Below are positions 40,506 to 48,346 of a stretch of 64,000 nt of DNA, one piece after another (within the stretch, counting starts at the first letter, position 1; each line of letters opens with the position of its first letter). The translations under genes and the position numbers were made by a program. The notes beneath the pieces are model-generated. The model was not told the DNA's origin, did not search any database, and saw nothing but the letters and a program-made list of their open reading frames with translations. Source of the stretch: Serratia symbiotica (GTDB taxonomy: Bacteria > Pseudomonadota > Gammaproteobacteria > Enterobacterales > Enterobacteriaceae); NCBI RefSeq assembly GCF_000821185.2, contig NZ_CP050855.1, positions 744,001 to 808,000 on the forward strand. Direction: 5' to 3'.

Positions 40506-40552
40506 TGGTTTAGTGCCTGGTTTACTTCTCCACCTCAGGCGGCAGTGGTATC
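40506..40552 (+). repeat. 47-bp conserved element, copy 2
   Basis: Second copy of the element at 39571-39617. It is followed directly by CTCTGTT (40553-40559) and AACAGAG (40567-40573), a perfect 7-bp stem with a 7-base loop, touching the GAGG ribosome site of the gene at 40585. Confidence 0.8.
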
Positions 40553-40584
40553 CTCTGTTCACCACAAACAGAGAGGAAATTGTT

Positions 40585-40770
40585 ATGTCTAATAAGTATG
40601 ATGCTCGGGAATTGGCTGTTGAGTACCTCCGGCGTTCCGATGAAAAATTTACTGCTGGTGAATATATTGCTCAGGTTCTTGAGCTTGAGAAGGCATATCA
40701 AACTTACCTTCAGGAGTTAGACAAGGAGAAGGTTTTGAGTGAATGGGCTGTCCTGGGCCGCAAACCATAA
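40585..40770 (+). CDS. Small rightward gene in the leftward operon, cassette 2
   Basis: 61 residues (MSNKYDARELAVEYLRRSDE), helical and acidic. GAGAGGAAAT lies before the ATG at 40585. Its end overlaps the minus-strand gene at 40649. It shows no clear similarity to the cassette-1 protein, although the leader is shared. Confidence 0.6.
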   Translation: MSNKYDARELAVEYLRRSDEKFTAGEYIAQVLELEKAYQTYLQELDKEKVLSEWAVLGRKP

Positions 40771-40966
40771 AAATCATTCCTGCTACTACCGCTTCGGCGG
40801 TAGTTTTTGCCGCTTCAATGACAACCGGTTTTTCAACTCCACTTTTAACTAAATGTTTAACGACATCCGTCACGGCAGGCTCAACAGAGTCCATACAACG
40901 GTATGCGGCTTCTTTGCTCATTTTAATACCCGCAATTTCTACAGTTTCTACAGTTTCGTCACTCAC
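40649..40966 (-). CDS. First gene of the leftward operon, unknown function
   Basis: 105 residues from a GTG at 40966 with GAGGA 8 bases upstream (MSDETVETVEIAGIKMSKEA; TTAEAVVAGMIFMVCG hydrophobic). It holds the place of lambda N, the first pL gene, but lacks an arginine-rich start, so it is not an obvious antiterminator. The tail overlaps cassette 2 on the other strand by 122 bp. Confidence 0.55.
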   Translation of the reverse strand: MSDETVETVEIAGIKMSKEAAYRCMDSVEPAVTDVVKHLVKSGVEKPVVIEAAKTTAEAVVAGMIFMVCGPGQPIHSKPSPCLTPEGKFDMPSQAQEPEQYIHQQ

Positions 40967-41114
40967 TTTTCTGTCCTCTTTAGTAATGGTCTGCTCCAAC
41001 CGCCGTCATGTTCGTAAGCCTCAGGCTGGCTACTTAAGCTCAGGCAATCAGCGGGTAACTCGTCGTATTTCCTGCTGGGATATTGCCGCTGCTGGTTGCT
41101 GCCTTACGCAAATG

Positions 41115-41149
41115 AATATATGCGCATTACGCAAATGCGTCAAGCGCAT
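41115..41149 (-). promoter_or_regulatory. pL promoter with operators OL1 and OL2
   Basis: Leftward promoter TTGACG (plus 41138-41143), 17-bp spacer, TATATT (41115-41120). Two adjoining 15-bp sites overlap it: ATGCGCATTACGCAA (41120-41134) and ATGCGTCAAGCGCAT (41135-41149). They share the pattern ATGCG-N5-CGCAT with the OR sites near cro. Repressor bound here would cover both promoter boxes. Confidence 0.82.
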
Positions 41150-41272
41150 ACAAGGGCGCATATCGAATATTTCTTTTATGTGTTTGTTTTAAATTGAGAA
41201 ATATTTTTTGGCGGTTTTTGTACAGGCAAAAAAATAACCCGCTTGATGCGGGCTATGTAGATTTGAAGGTTA

Positions 41273-41962
41273 TTATCCGTGTCTTCGTGTCTGTTGAGAC
41301 TGACTTACTAGTACTTTGCCTTGGATATGAAGCATTTCCATTTCATCAGGGGATATTGACCAAGCTTCATAGGCTTTGTTATCGGATAGCACTTTTAGCT
41401 CATATTTGACTTTTTGAAGACGTTTAACAAACGTATCACCGTTAAAATCAAAAACATAGATGCCATCACCATCAAAAACATTAGTTCTTACATCAACAAA
41501 AATTAGATCACCTGGCTCGAGGGTTCCCATCATTGAATCGCCCCGAACGTTGATAAGCATGACGGATCCTTGTGGTCTATTCCCAAAGAGCATCTTTGCA
41601 TGTTCAGGCACGTACTCAATAGAGTGGATAATCTCAACTACGTCCCCTGTATAGGCACCATTTCCGGCGCTAGCATATACCTCAAGTACATCAACTCGAT
41701 ACAAACTATTTCTCCCTGAACCAGATAAAGATTTGATGCTGTATAAATCAGCAGCATCGCTGTCAGCTTCTGTAGAGAATAGTTCAGAAATTGGAATAGC
41801 GAGAGCATCAGCTATTTTTCTCAAAATAAGATCACTATACCCCTGCTTGCCACGTTCAAGACGCGATATGTTCCCAACATCGCTTCCCGCAGCAGTTGCA
41901 AGTTCTAGGATGGTCATTTTCTTCGCTTTGCGAATTTGCCGGATTTTTTCACCTACTTTCAT
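41273..41962 (-). CDS. cI: CI-like prophage repressor (S24 peptidase)
   Basis: 229 residues. N-terminal HTH_3 (MTILELATAAGSDVGNISRLE, 16-36). The C-terminal LexA/CI-type self-cleaving domain has Ser143 (RGDSM), Lys180 (TFVKRL) and a likely cleavage site A99-G100 (YASAGNG). It should be inactivated through RecA. It is divergent from cro across the OR operators and would keep the lysogen by blocking pL and pR. Confidence 0.93.
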   Translation of the reverse strand: MKVGEKIRQIRKAKKMTILELATAAGSDVGNISRLERGKQGYSDLILRKIADALAIPISELFSTEADSDAADLYSIKSLSGSGRNSLYRVDVLEVYASAGNGAYTGDVVEIIHSIEYVPEHAKMLFGNRPQGSVMLINVRGDSMMGTLEPGDLIFVDVRTNVFDGDGIYVFDFNGDTFVKRLQKVKYELKVLSDNKAYEAWSISPDEMEMLHIQGKVLVSQSQQTRRHG

Positions 41963-41983
41963 GAGCTAAATATTGGTTTCCTT

Positions 41984-42046
41984 ATGCGCATTGCGCAAAG
42001 CGTGTTGCGCAAATTTGACAAGTGTTTTAATATGCGTAAAGCGCAT
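41984..42046 (+). promoter_or_regulatory. OR operators and pR between cI and cro
   Basis: Three 15-bp sites: ATGCGCATTGCGCAA (41984-41998), AAGCGTGTTGCGCAA (41998-42012) and ATGCGTAAAGCGCAT (42032-42046). A pR candidate is TTGCGC (42005-42010), 17 bp, TAATAT (42028-42033). The spacing of two adjoining plus one separate site differs from lambda's three evenly spaced operators. Confidence 0.75.
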
Positions 42047-42060
42047 CTTTGGAGGGTTAC

Positions 42061-42288
42061 ATGCATACACCATTAAGGAAAATGCGTGTGGAGAAAGAAT
42101 TGACCATCACTGAAGTGGCTCTGGCAACTCAAATAGATGTGGGAAACCTGAGCCGGATTGAGCGTGGAAAGCAGATCACATCACTTGATAACGCAAAAAA
42201 AATTGCTGAGTTCTTTGGTGGTGCAATAACTGTGATGGAAATTCTCTACCCGCATCAGTTTATGAAATCAGGCAGCAAGGCCGCCTAA
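42061..42288 (+). CDS. cro: Cro-like regulator
   Basis: 75 residues from the ATG at 42061, after GGAGGG. One HTH_3 domain (LTITEVALATQIDVGNLSRIE) whose recognition helix GNLSRIERGKQ is almost the same as in the CI protein (GNISRLERGKQ), so both should read the same operators. First gene of the rightward operon. Confidence 0.88.
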   Translation: MHTPLRKMRVEKELTITEVALATQIDVGNLSRIERGKQITSLDNAKKIAEFFGGAITVMEILYPHQFMKSGSKAA

Positions 42289-42295
42289 CAACAAA

Positions 42296-42365
42296 GCTCT
42301 TTAACACCTTTGGTCAGCTCCGCCAGTGTGGGGCATTACTTAAGTGGCAACCCCACGGCTGTCGC
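42296..42365 (+). promoter_or_regulatory. nutR-like region between cro and cII
   Basis: GCTCTTTAACA (42296-42306) matches the boxA of rrn operons and lambdoid nut sites. A hairpin GTGGGG...CCCCAC (42337-42365) follows. The place, between cro and cII, is where lambda has nutR and tR1. Confidence 0.5.
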
Positions 42366-42414
42366 ACGTCTGATTTTTTTATCTCAATTCAAATCAACAC
42401 GGAAATTATCACGC

Positions 42415-42735
42415 ATGGAACATGCAAAAACACGCAAATCACTGTCATTCATTGGCCGCCACCTGCTGGCTACAGCACATCAGGCATTGAGCACCACACG
42501 GCAAACGGTTGTAGCGAAGATGCTCAACGTGGCTGACTCAACGGTTCTGCGCCGTACAGAAAAATTCCCTGAAATTATGGAAACTCTCGCCGCCTGCGGT
42601 GTAGAGGATTTTGTTATGCGTGGAGAGAAAAAGTTACCGCTGGATCAGTACAGGTATCTGATGAAGGTAGCGATGGAGTTTGCGAAGTATCAACTTGAAA
42701 TCACAAATGAAAACGAGGCGTATCAATTAGCCTGA
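42415..42735 (+). CDS. cII: CII-like transcription activator
   Basis: 106 residues from the ATG at 42415 (MEHAKTRKSLSFIGRHLLAT). An HTH (QTVVAKMLNVADSTVLRRTE) is in the middle and a helical end follows, as in the phage CII family. By position it would promote cI and int expression during lysogenic choice. Confidence 0.78.
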   Translation: MEHAKTRKSLSFIGRHLLATAHQALSTTRQTVVAKMLNVADSTVLRRTEKFPEIMETLAACGVEDFVMRGEKKLPLDQYRYLMKVAMEFAKYQLEITNENEAYQLA

Positions 42736-42872
42736 CGGTGCCTTTTCTGGAAAGAAAAAACGCTCGGTAGTAGCCGAGCGTCAGAGTCAAAACTAGATGA
42801 GGTTTCAATACAACAAACGGGGAAATTATACATGCAAAATGCTGGATAAACAACCAGAGAGGAGGGGGCTAA

Positions 42873-43163
42873 ATGGACAGTTTCGATTACAGCGTTAACG
42901 TCCAGATGCCAGCCCATTTCCACAAAGACGATGAGAAATGGATACGCGAAATGCTGCTTCATCTCGACCCAATAACACGCAACAAGATCATCATGAAATA
43001 CGGCGAAGTTTATCAATCTGGATGGGAAATGGAGCCTGTTTCATTCAAAAAAGATAACCGGGCAAGGCATGAAGCCAACACCAGGCTCAGGGTATTTATC
43101 CGAAAATATGCCACCTACAGCCGGGGAAATGTTTCTAAGCCCGAATTATTAAAACAGCACTAG
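42873..43163 (+). CDS. Phage protein of unknown function
   Basis: 96 residues (MDSFDYSVNVQMPAHFHKDD), with a basic C-terminal half (NRARHEANTRLRVFIRKY). GGAGGGGGC lies upstream. It is found between cII and replication genes in other lambdoids. Function unknown. Confidence 0.65.
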   Translation: MDSFDYSVNVQMPAHFHKDDEKWIREMLLHLDPITRNKIIMKYGEVYQSGWEMEPVSFKKDNRARHEANTRLRVFIRKYATYSRGNVSKPELLKQH

Positions 43164-43414
43164 CCAAGAACACAAGCCATTACTGTGCAAGTTGAAACTC
43201 GGTACTAACGACTTCACCCGTCAGGGGAAAGTTCTTTTCTGGCAAGTGTTACAGAGGTGAGGTTTGCACAAAGCCAAAAGCAATAACAAAAAGCCCAAAA
43301 CAAAAAACATTGACACCGTGGAAAAATTTAGTTAAACGCGCGCCCGCACGTCCAAGGATAAGGAGATGCAACTTAACTTTTCCTTAAAATTCATAATCTT
43401 AAGCCACATCAAAA
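43164..43414. other. Intergenic part before the replication genes
   Basis: No gene was found. It includes A-rich sequence and leads into the inverted-repeat cluster at 43415-43452, so it may form part of the origin. Confidence 0.4.
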
Positions 43415-43452
43415 CGACAGGGTTTGTCGCTTTTTGCGACAGGTTCTGTCGC
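43415..43452. promoter_or_regulatory. Alternating CGACA/TGTCG inverted repeats, candidate replication origin
   Basis: Four half-sites alternate: CGACA (43415-43419), TGTCG (43425-43429), CGACA (43437-43441) and TGTCG (43447-43451). TGTCGC-TTTTT-GCGACA and GCGACA-GGTTC-TGTCGC are both perfect. They lie 30 bp before the RepL-like gene, so they may be initiator binding sites or its operator. Confidence 0.65.
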
Positions 43453-43480
43453 TTTGTTAAAAATCAATAGGTTACGAGCT

Positions 43481-43915
43481 ATGCAAAGATGGTCTCGGGT
43501 TTTCAGATCCTGGGAATTATTCAAGCGGTTATCTGGTTTGTCCCCAGTAGCAATCGAACTGTACGGCTACGTCGCTGAGCATTGCGACTGGCGGAATGGG
43601 CGTTACGTTGCGACCTCGGCAGAGGTGGCAAATGCCCTGAGTGTCACCGTACGAAGTGTTCAACGAGCAAATAACGAACTCGAAGCTGCCGAGCTTATCA
43701 GGTTCAAACGTGGAATTTATGCGGTTAATCCTGAGTTCAACTGGGGGGGGAGAAGCTGGAATATTTCAAAGTCTTGTTATTACTCAATGGGGAAAAAAAT
43801 CGCCCAGGTTATCGACTTTGCCGAGGCAACACAGGCCATGAGCAAGTTAGCTACGAAGGGGGTTAGGCGTGAAACCTTGAGGGAGGTTTCCGCCCGAATA
43901 CACAAGGAAAACTAA
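43481..43915 (+). CDS. RepL-like winged-helix replication initiator
   Basis: 144 residues from the ATG at 43481. A winged helix (RYVATSAEVANALSVTVRSVQRAN) is followed by ELIRFKRGIYAVNPEFNWGG, the pattern of the RepL family of plasmid and phage initiators. It holds the place of lambda O. It lies just after the inverted repeats and 2 bp before the helicase gene. Identification by motif only. Confidence 0.65.
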   Translation: MQRWSRVFRSWELFKRLSGLSPVAIELYGYVAEHCDWRNGRYVATSAEVANALSVTVRSVQRANNELEAAELIRFKRGIYAVNPEFNWGGRSWNISKSCYYSMGKKIAQVIDFAEATQAMSKLATKGVRRETLREVSARIHKEN

Positions 43916-43917
43916 AC

Positions 43918-45486
43918 ATGTTGAATATTAACCCAAAAGAAAAACAGGTGACAGCATTAAACATGCTGAGAGCCAACTGGAAGCAACACAGAACCATGCT
44001 GTTATCGGCAAGCGTCGGATTTGGGAAAACGGCGATTGCGGCATTCATCACTGACGGGATGGTTAGCCGTGGAATGCGGGTCATGTTCCTGGCACCTTAC
44101 ACCGTTCTACTTGACCAGACTGCCACCCGATTTGTTGAATACGGCTTGCCATCGGAGGAAATCAGCTACGTGTGGCGGAACCATCCGCTTTACGATCCTG
44201 AAAAGCTGATACAGATTGCCAGCGCAGACACGCTGATCCGCCGCCAGTTCCCTGACAACATTGACCTGCTAATCGTTGACGAGGCACATCTTCGCCGCAA
44301 AAAGTTATTGGAAATCATCAGGGATACAGACATTCATGTCGTTGGCCTGTCTGGTACGCCATTTGCCCCCTGGCTGGGGAAGTATTACGAAAAGCTGATT
44401 AAGCCTACGACGATGAAAGAGCTGATCAGCCTTGGCGATTTGAGCGCTTACGAGTTCTACGCGCCGGATCGCCCGGACATCAGCAATGTAAAAACATCAA
44501 ACCTCGCCGTTTATGGTCGTGATTACAACGAAGATCAGTTGGCCGAAATTATGGGCGATGCAACTCTGGTGGGGAACATTATCAAAAACTGGCTTGAACA
44601 TGGGGAAGACCGAGCAACAGTGTGTTTTTGCGTTAACGTGAAACACGCAAACTACGTGACGATGGAGTTCAACAGGGCGGGGGTTAATGCTGAAGTCATG
44701 ACAGCGGACACTCCACACGATGAGCGCCAATGCATCATCAACCGGTTTGAACAGGGAGCCACAAAAATCATTGTCAATGTTGGTGTCCTTGTCGCCGGTT
44801 TTGACAGCGATGTTCGGTGCATCATCTACGCCAGACCTACCAAGTCAGAGATCCGTTGGGTTCAGTGTCTTGGCCGTGGGCTGAGGACTGCGCAAGGAAA
44901 AGACAAGTGCCTGATATTCGATCACAGCGGTAGCGTTCACTTGCTCGGTTTTCCTGATGAAATTGAGTATGAGTCGCTTCCTGACACCAGTGATGGGATG
45001 AAGCAGCAAGGCGCATCATGGACAGAGAAAAAGGCGGAGAAGAAACCGCTGGAGTGCGCATCATGCCACTACATGAAACCAGCCGGTGTTTATGTGTGCC
45101 CCAAATGTGGATTTAAACCGCTCATGGGAGAAAACGTTGATGTCGATGAGAGTCGCACACTGTCTTGCCTGAGCGGCAAAGAGAAAATCTACAGCCGGGA
45201 AGAGAAGCAAAGTTGGTGGAGTCAAATTAAGTTTTATCAACGCCAGCGCGAGCAAACCGGCAAACCAATTTCTGATGGGTGGTGTGCTCATACCTTCAAA
45301 AAGAAATTCGGCGTCTGGCCTCGCAACTTGCACGATACCCCACAGGAAATCACACCTGAAGTCAGTAATTACATCCGGTCAAAACAAATCGCTTGGGCTA
45401 AGAAGCAGGAAAAAATGGGGACAACAGTTCAGCAGAGAGGTTTAGCACATGAAAACAGTATCAGCGGCCACGGGGCGCTGGCCTGA
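43918..45486 (+). CDS. DEAD/DEAH-box helicase (phage replication)
   Basis: 522 residues, superfamily 2. Walker A SVGFGKT at 32-38, DEAH at 121-124, motif III SGT (LSGTPFAPW), and motif VI QCLGRGLRTAQG. A four-cysteine zinc ribbon (CASCHYM...CPKCGF) lies at ~380-400. It likely opens the origin or drives the fork. It overlaps the primase gene by 38 bp. Confidence 0.92.
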   Translation: MLNINPKEKQVTALNMLRANWKQHRTMLLSASVGFGKTAIAAFITDGMVSRGMRVMFLAPYTVLLDQTATRFVEYGLPSEEISYVWRNHPLYDPEKLIQIASADTLIRRQFPDNIDLLIVDEAHLRRKKLLEIIRDTDIHVVGLSGTPFAPWLGKYYEKLIKPTTMKELISLGDLSAYEFYAPDRPDISNVKTSNLAVYGRDYNEDQLAEIMGDATLVGNIIKNWLEHGEDRATVCFCVNVKHANYVTMEFNRAGVNAEVMTADTPHDERQCIINRFEQGATKIIVNVGVLVAGFDSDVRCIIYARPTKSEIRWVQCLGRGLRTAQGKDKCLIFDHSGSVHLLGFPDEIEYESLPDTSDGMKQQGASWTEKKAEKKPLECASCHYMKPAGVYVCPKCGFKPLMGENVDVDESRTLSCLSGKEKIYSREEKQSWWSQIKFYQRQREQTGKPISDGWCAHTFKKKFGVWPRNLHDTPQEITPEVSNYIRSKQIAWAKKQEKMGTTVQQRGLAHENSISGHGALA

Positions 45487-46432
45487 GATTTTTGAGTATT
45501 TTAACTTACCCCCGGTAACGGGAAAAAATCACTTCAAGGGGGAATGTCCCATATGCGGTCGGAAGGGAAAGTTCAGGATAGACGACCAGGGCGGCAGAGG
45601 AACATTTATCTGCACTTGCAACTCAGGGGATGGATGGAAGCTACTCGAACTAACCCAAGGTAAGAATTTTAAGACGCTAGCGAGGGAAATAGACAAACTC
45701 ATCGGAAATAATTACCAGTCGACAGCATCCCCCCCATCTCCCCCAAATATTCAGGACTACCGCAGCCGGGTTATTACCAGGTTTTCAACGCTCTTGCCGT
45801 TACGTGATACACCAGCACATCGCTATCTTGCTGACAGGGGCATTCACGACTTGCCGATCACACACATCAGATTCAATACGCAAGAGAGAACCCCGCAAGG
45901 TGATTTTCAGTCCATGTGGGCGATTGCAACTGATGCGCGAGGCTCCGGGTGTTACCTGCACCGAACCTTTCTGGAGAATGGCAGAAAGGCCAATATCGGG
46001 GTCAACAGGAAAATGACCCGAATGCAGGATGATAACTACCTGAATTTTGCCAGTTCGGTAGCTATTCGGATGTTTCCGGTGTCTTCGACGCTGGGGATCG
46101 CGGAGGGCATAGAGACGGCGCTGTCAGCAAAACAGGTTTATGGCTGTAATACGTGGGCAACGTTGAACACAGGTTTTATGCGTAAATTCAGGGCACCGAA
46201 AGGGGTACGACACTTAATCATTTTTGCGGACAGAGATGATAACGGAGCGGGGCTTGCCGCCGCTTTTGAGTGTGGCAATAAAAATATTCTGAGTAACAGC
46301 GATGTTGAAACCGTGAGCATTCGCTGGCCGGAACGCGGTGATTTTAATGACATGCTGCTAAATGGTGCGAAGGTATACCAGGAACAGCTAAGCAGGCCAC
46401 GCGGGATACCCCGCAAAGGAGATAACCAGTGA
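45449..46432 (+). CDS. Primase with zinc finger and Toprim domain
   Basis: 327 residues. An N-terminal zinc finger (CPICGRKGKFR...CTC) is followed by a middle region and a Toprim domain with the Glu in GIAEGIETALSA and the DxD pair in IIFADRDDNGAG. The organisation resembles P4 alpha-type primase halves (helicase is the separate gene upstream). It makes primers for phage DNA synthesis. Confidence 0.9.
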   Translation: MKTVSAATGRWPEIFEYFNLPPVTGKNHFKGECPICGRKGKFRIDDQGGRGTFICTCNSGDGWKLLELTQGKNFKTLAREIDKLIGNNYQSTASPPSPPNIQDYRSRVITRFSTLLPLRDTPAHRYLADRGIHDLPITHIRFNTQERTPQGDFQSMWAIATDARGSGCYLHRTFLENGRKANIGVNRKMTRMQDDNYLNFASSVAIRMFPVSSTLGIAEGIETALSAKQVYGCNTWATLNTGFMRKFRAPKGVRHLIIFADRDDNGAGLAAAFECGNKNILSNSDVETVSIRWPERGDFNDMLLNGAKVYQEQLSRPRGIPRKGDNQ

Positions 46433-46620
46433 ACGTAGAACTGAGCGACAAAGAAGTAAACGAAATTATTTCACTGATAGATCAGGCATGGTGCGATGGA
46501 TTCGAAAGCGAGGAGCTTAACTCCATCTTTGAAAAATTAAACAGTCCCAAGGAGATAACCAGTGACAGAATTAGACCAATTACTCATCCTGATATTCGTG
46601 GTGTCAGTGATGATTGCTGA
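46429..46620 (+). CDS. Small phage protein (63 aa)
   Basis: GTG start (MNVELSDKEVNEIISLIDQA) behind AAGGAGATAACCA. Acidic and helical; the GTG overlaps the primase stop. Function unknown. Confidence 0.6.
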   Translation: MNVELSDKEVNEIISLIDQAWCDGFESEELNSIFEKLNSPKEITSDRIRPITHPDIRGVSDDC

Positions 46621-46639
46621 CAGGCAGCGGTGGCCATGA
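46562..46639 (+). CDS. Tiny membrane peptide (25 aa)
   Basis: MTELDQLLILIFVVSVMIAD then RQRWP: one membrane helix. It starts at a GTG preceded by AAGGAGATAACCA, the same 17 bases (AAGGAGATAACCAGTGA) as the gene upstream, which argues that it is translated. Its stop overlaps the next ATG. Confidence 0.5.
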   Translation: MTELDQLLILIFVVSVMIADRQRWP

Positions 46640-46938
46640 ATAGGAATAAAAACTTACCAGAACACATCAAGAATGCATTTCTCGCTGATCCGAGATTCGG
46701 TTTTTGCTTGGATGAGAGTTTGTCAAACGAAGATCTTATCGTACAGTTCGAACGTATTTACGGGGTGAGCAGACCAAGAACGCCTGATAGCTCCATTGTC
46801 GCAATGGTGGATAAAGTTACAGGCTATGCCGATGAATGTTGGAGCGTTTTTTTCTCAGTATTCATTCCATTTGTCTACGACTGCGTTTATAGGCGCTTGT
46901 ACGAAGCCCCTATTTTACCAGAGGTTAAACATGAATAA
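46636..46938 (+). CDS. Phage protein of unknown function
   Basis: 100 residues from the ATG at 46636 (MNRNKNLPEHIKNAFLADPR). No domain recognised. Its end overlaps the next start by 8 bp. Confidence 0.6.
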   Translation: MNRNKNLPEHIKNAFLADPRFGFCLDESLSNEDLIVQFERIYGVSRPRTPDSSIVAMVDKVTGYADECWSVFFSVFIPFVYDCVYRRLYEAPILPEVKHE

Positions 46939-47080
46939 GCAACTTGAAGATATTGAATCTTGGAAAGATCAGGTGGTAGAGGCTGCACGCAAATTGGTTT
47001 ATTGCAGAGGTCGTTATCACTCAGAACTGAACATGAAAGCATTGATTGAACTATTCAAAAAGGTGGAAAAAAAGGGATAA
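46931..47080 (+). CDS. Small phage protein (49 aa)
   Basis: MNKQLEDIESWKDQVVEAAR, helical and basic at the end (FKKVEKKG). GAGGTTAAAC precedes it. Function unknown. Confidence 0.55.
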   Translation: MNKQLEDIESWKDQVVEAARKLVYCRGRYHSELNMKALIELFKKVEKKG

Positions 47081-47095
47081 ACCCGGAGGGTATAC

Positions 47096-47539
47096 GTGCA
47101 GGACTTTTGTTTACACAAAAGCACCCTCGGCCAATTCACTCACTACCTCTTCGAACTCATCTCCAGCGGTAAACGCTACCGAGTAAAAATATCCGAATGG
47201 CGCGACAAGCGCAGTCTTCCCCAAAACTCACTCCAGCACATGTGGTACGCAGAGCTAAGCGCTTATCTCATCAAGCGTGGCAAGTCCTTCGCGTCGCCAG
47301 AATGGGTGAAGGATGCGATGAAACACACCTATCTCGGATACGAAGAGCGGGAAATGGTCGATGTGGTGACCGGTGAAAAGACGGTCATGCTTTCTCTTCG
47401 GCACACGGCCGATCTCGATACTGGCGAAATGCATTTCTACCTGAACCAGGTGGAAGGGTGGGCGCTAAACATCGGGTGTCGGCTGACGGTGCCGGCCGAC
47501 AGTGAATACAACCAGCTTAAAAATAAACAGGTGGCGTAA
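47096..47539 (+). CDS. ninB: NinB recombination protein
   Basis: 147 residues from a GTG at 47096 after GGAGG. It matches the NinB/Orf family (KRYRVKISEWRDKRSLPQNSL; QHMWYAELSAYL), a lambda recombination mediator that loads recombinases onto SSB-coated DNA. It starts the nin-type block. Confidence 0.9.
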   Translation: MQDFCLHKSTLGQFTHYLFELISSGKRYRVKISEWRDKRSLPQNSLQHMWYAELSAYLIKRGKSFASPEWVKDAMKHTYLGYEEREMVDVVTGEKTVMLSLRHTADLDTGEMHFYLNQVEGWALNIGCRLTVPADSEYNQLKNKQVA

Positions 47540-48069
47540 TGCTCAAATCTAACACACCGCCAGCAGATCGCGACTACTGGCAAACTCCACAATGGCTTTT
47601 TGACGCACTGGATAGTGAATTTGGGTTTTGGCTAGACGCGGCGGCCAGTGCTGAAAACGCGCTCTGTGCACACTACTTAACTGAAGCTATCGATGCGCTA
47701 ACTCATCATTGGAGTAGCAACGGGGCAATTTGGTGCAATCCCCCCTATAGCGATATCACCCCCTGGGTAGCAAAAGCAGCAGAGCAGTGCGCAAGGCAGC
47801 ATCAACCCGTTGTCATGCTCGTTCCCTGTGACCCCTCCACCGGCTGGTTTAGCAAGGCGCTGGACAGCGTTGATGAAGTAAGGCTTATCACGGACGGGAG
47901 GATCAGCTTTGTAAACCCCGCTACGGGCAAAAAGGGTAATGGCAACAGCAAAGGGTCAATGCTGTTGATATGGCGACCCTATGTAAGACCTAGGCAACAG
48001 TTCACCACAGTGCCAAGGAGTTTGTTACTCGCGTTGTCGGGAGCAGTAAACAGGAGGGACGCAGCATGA
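47539..48069 (+). CDS. Phage N6-adenine DNA methyltransferase
   Basis: 176 residues of the phage Dam-like family (PF05869 type). The catalytic motif NPPY is in AIWCNPPYSDITPW, and the N-terminal DYWQTPQWLFDALD and LDAAAS are typical. It has no separate specificity domain. It may protect phage DNA from restriction. The start abuts ninB. Confidence 0.92.
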   Translation: MLKSNTPPADRDYWQTPQWLFDALDSEFGFWLDAAASAENALCAHYLTEAIDALTHHWSSNGAIWCNPPYSDITPWVAKAAEQCARQHQPVVMLVPCDPSTGWFSKALDSVDEVRLITDGRISFVNPATGKKGNGNSKGSMLLIWRPYVRPRQQFTTVPRSLLLALSGAVNRRDAA

Positions 48070-48143
48070 CCTACTCAATCGAGCTAATAGGCTCTCTCAT
48101 CACCATGGCAATCTGCGTGATCGCGCTTTGGGTGGAAATATGA
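48066..48143 (+). CDS. Tiny membrane peptide (25 aa)
   Basis: MTYSIELIGSLITMAICVIA then LWVEI: one hydrophobic helix. The ATG overlaps the methyltransferase stop and the stop overlaps the next ATG, so coupling is likely at both ends. Function unknown. Confidence 0.5.
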   Translation: MTYSIELIGSLITMAICVIALWVEI

Positions 48144-48346
48144 TCGAATTTATCCTTGGCACTTTTATTCTTGGCTCCCTCGCCGTAATTGTCATCTTAT
48201 TGTCGTACCGCCTGGGGTGGGAAAGTGCACATCTTGAAGTGGCGAGAGAGTGCGAACGGTTAGGAAAGTTTTACGTTGGGAAGAAAATATTTCACTGTAA
48301 CTTGATCAGGATGGTGAACGAAAATGGCAACGGCGAAAAGCCTTAA
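48140..48346 (+). CDS. Small membrane protein (68 aa)
   Basis: An N-terminal helix (FILGTFILGSLAVIVILLSY) is followed by a charged cytoplasmic tail (WESAHLEVARECERLG). It overlaps both neighbours. Function unknown. Confidence 0.6.
   Translation: MIEFILGTFILGSLAVIVILLSYRLGWESAHLEVARECERLGKFYVGKKIFHCNLIRMVNENGNGEKP

Noticed and set aside
40649..40966. Lambda N-like antiterminator
   Set aside because: It holds the right place, but has no arginine-rich RNA-binding start.
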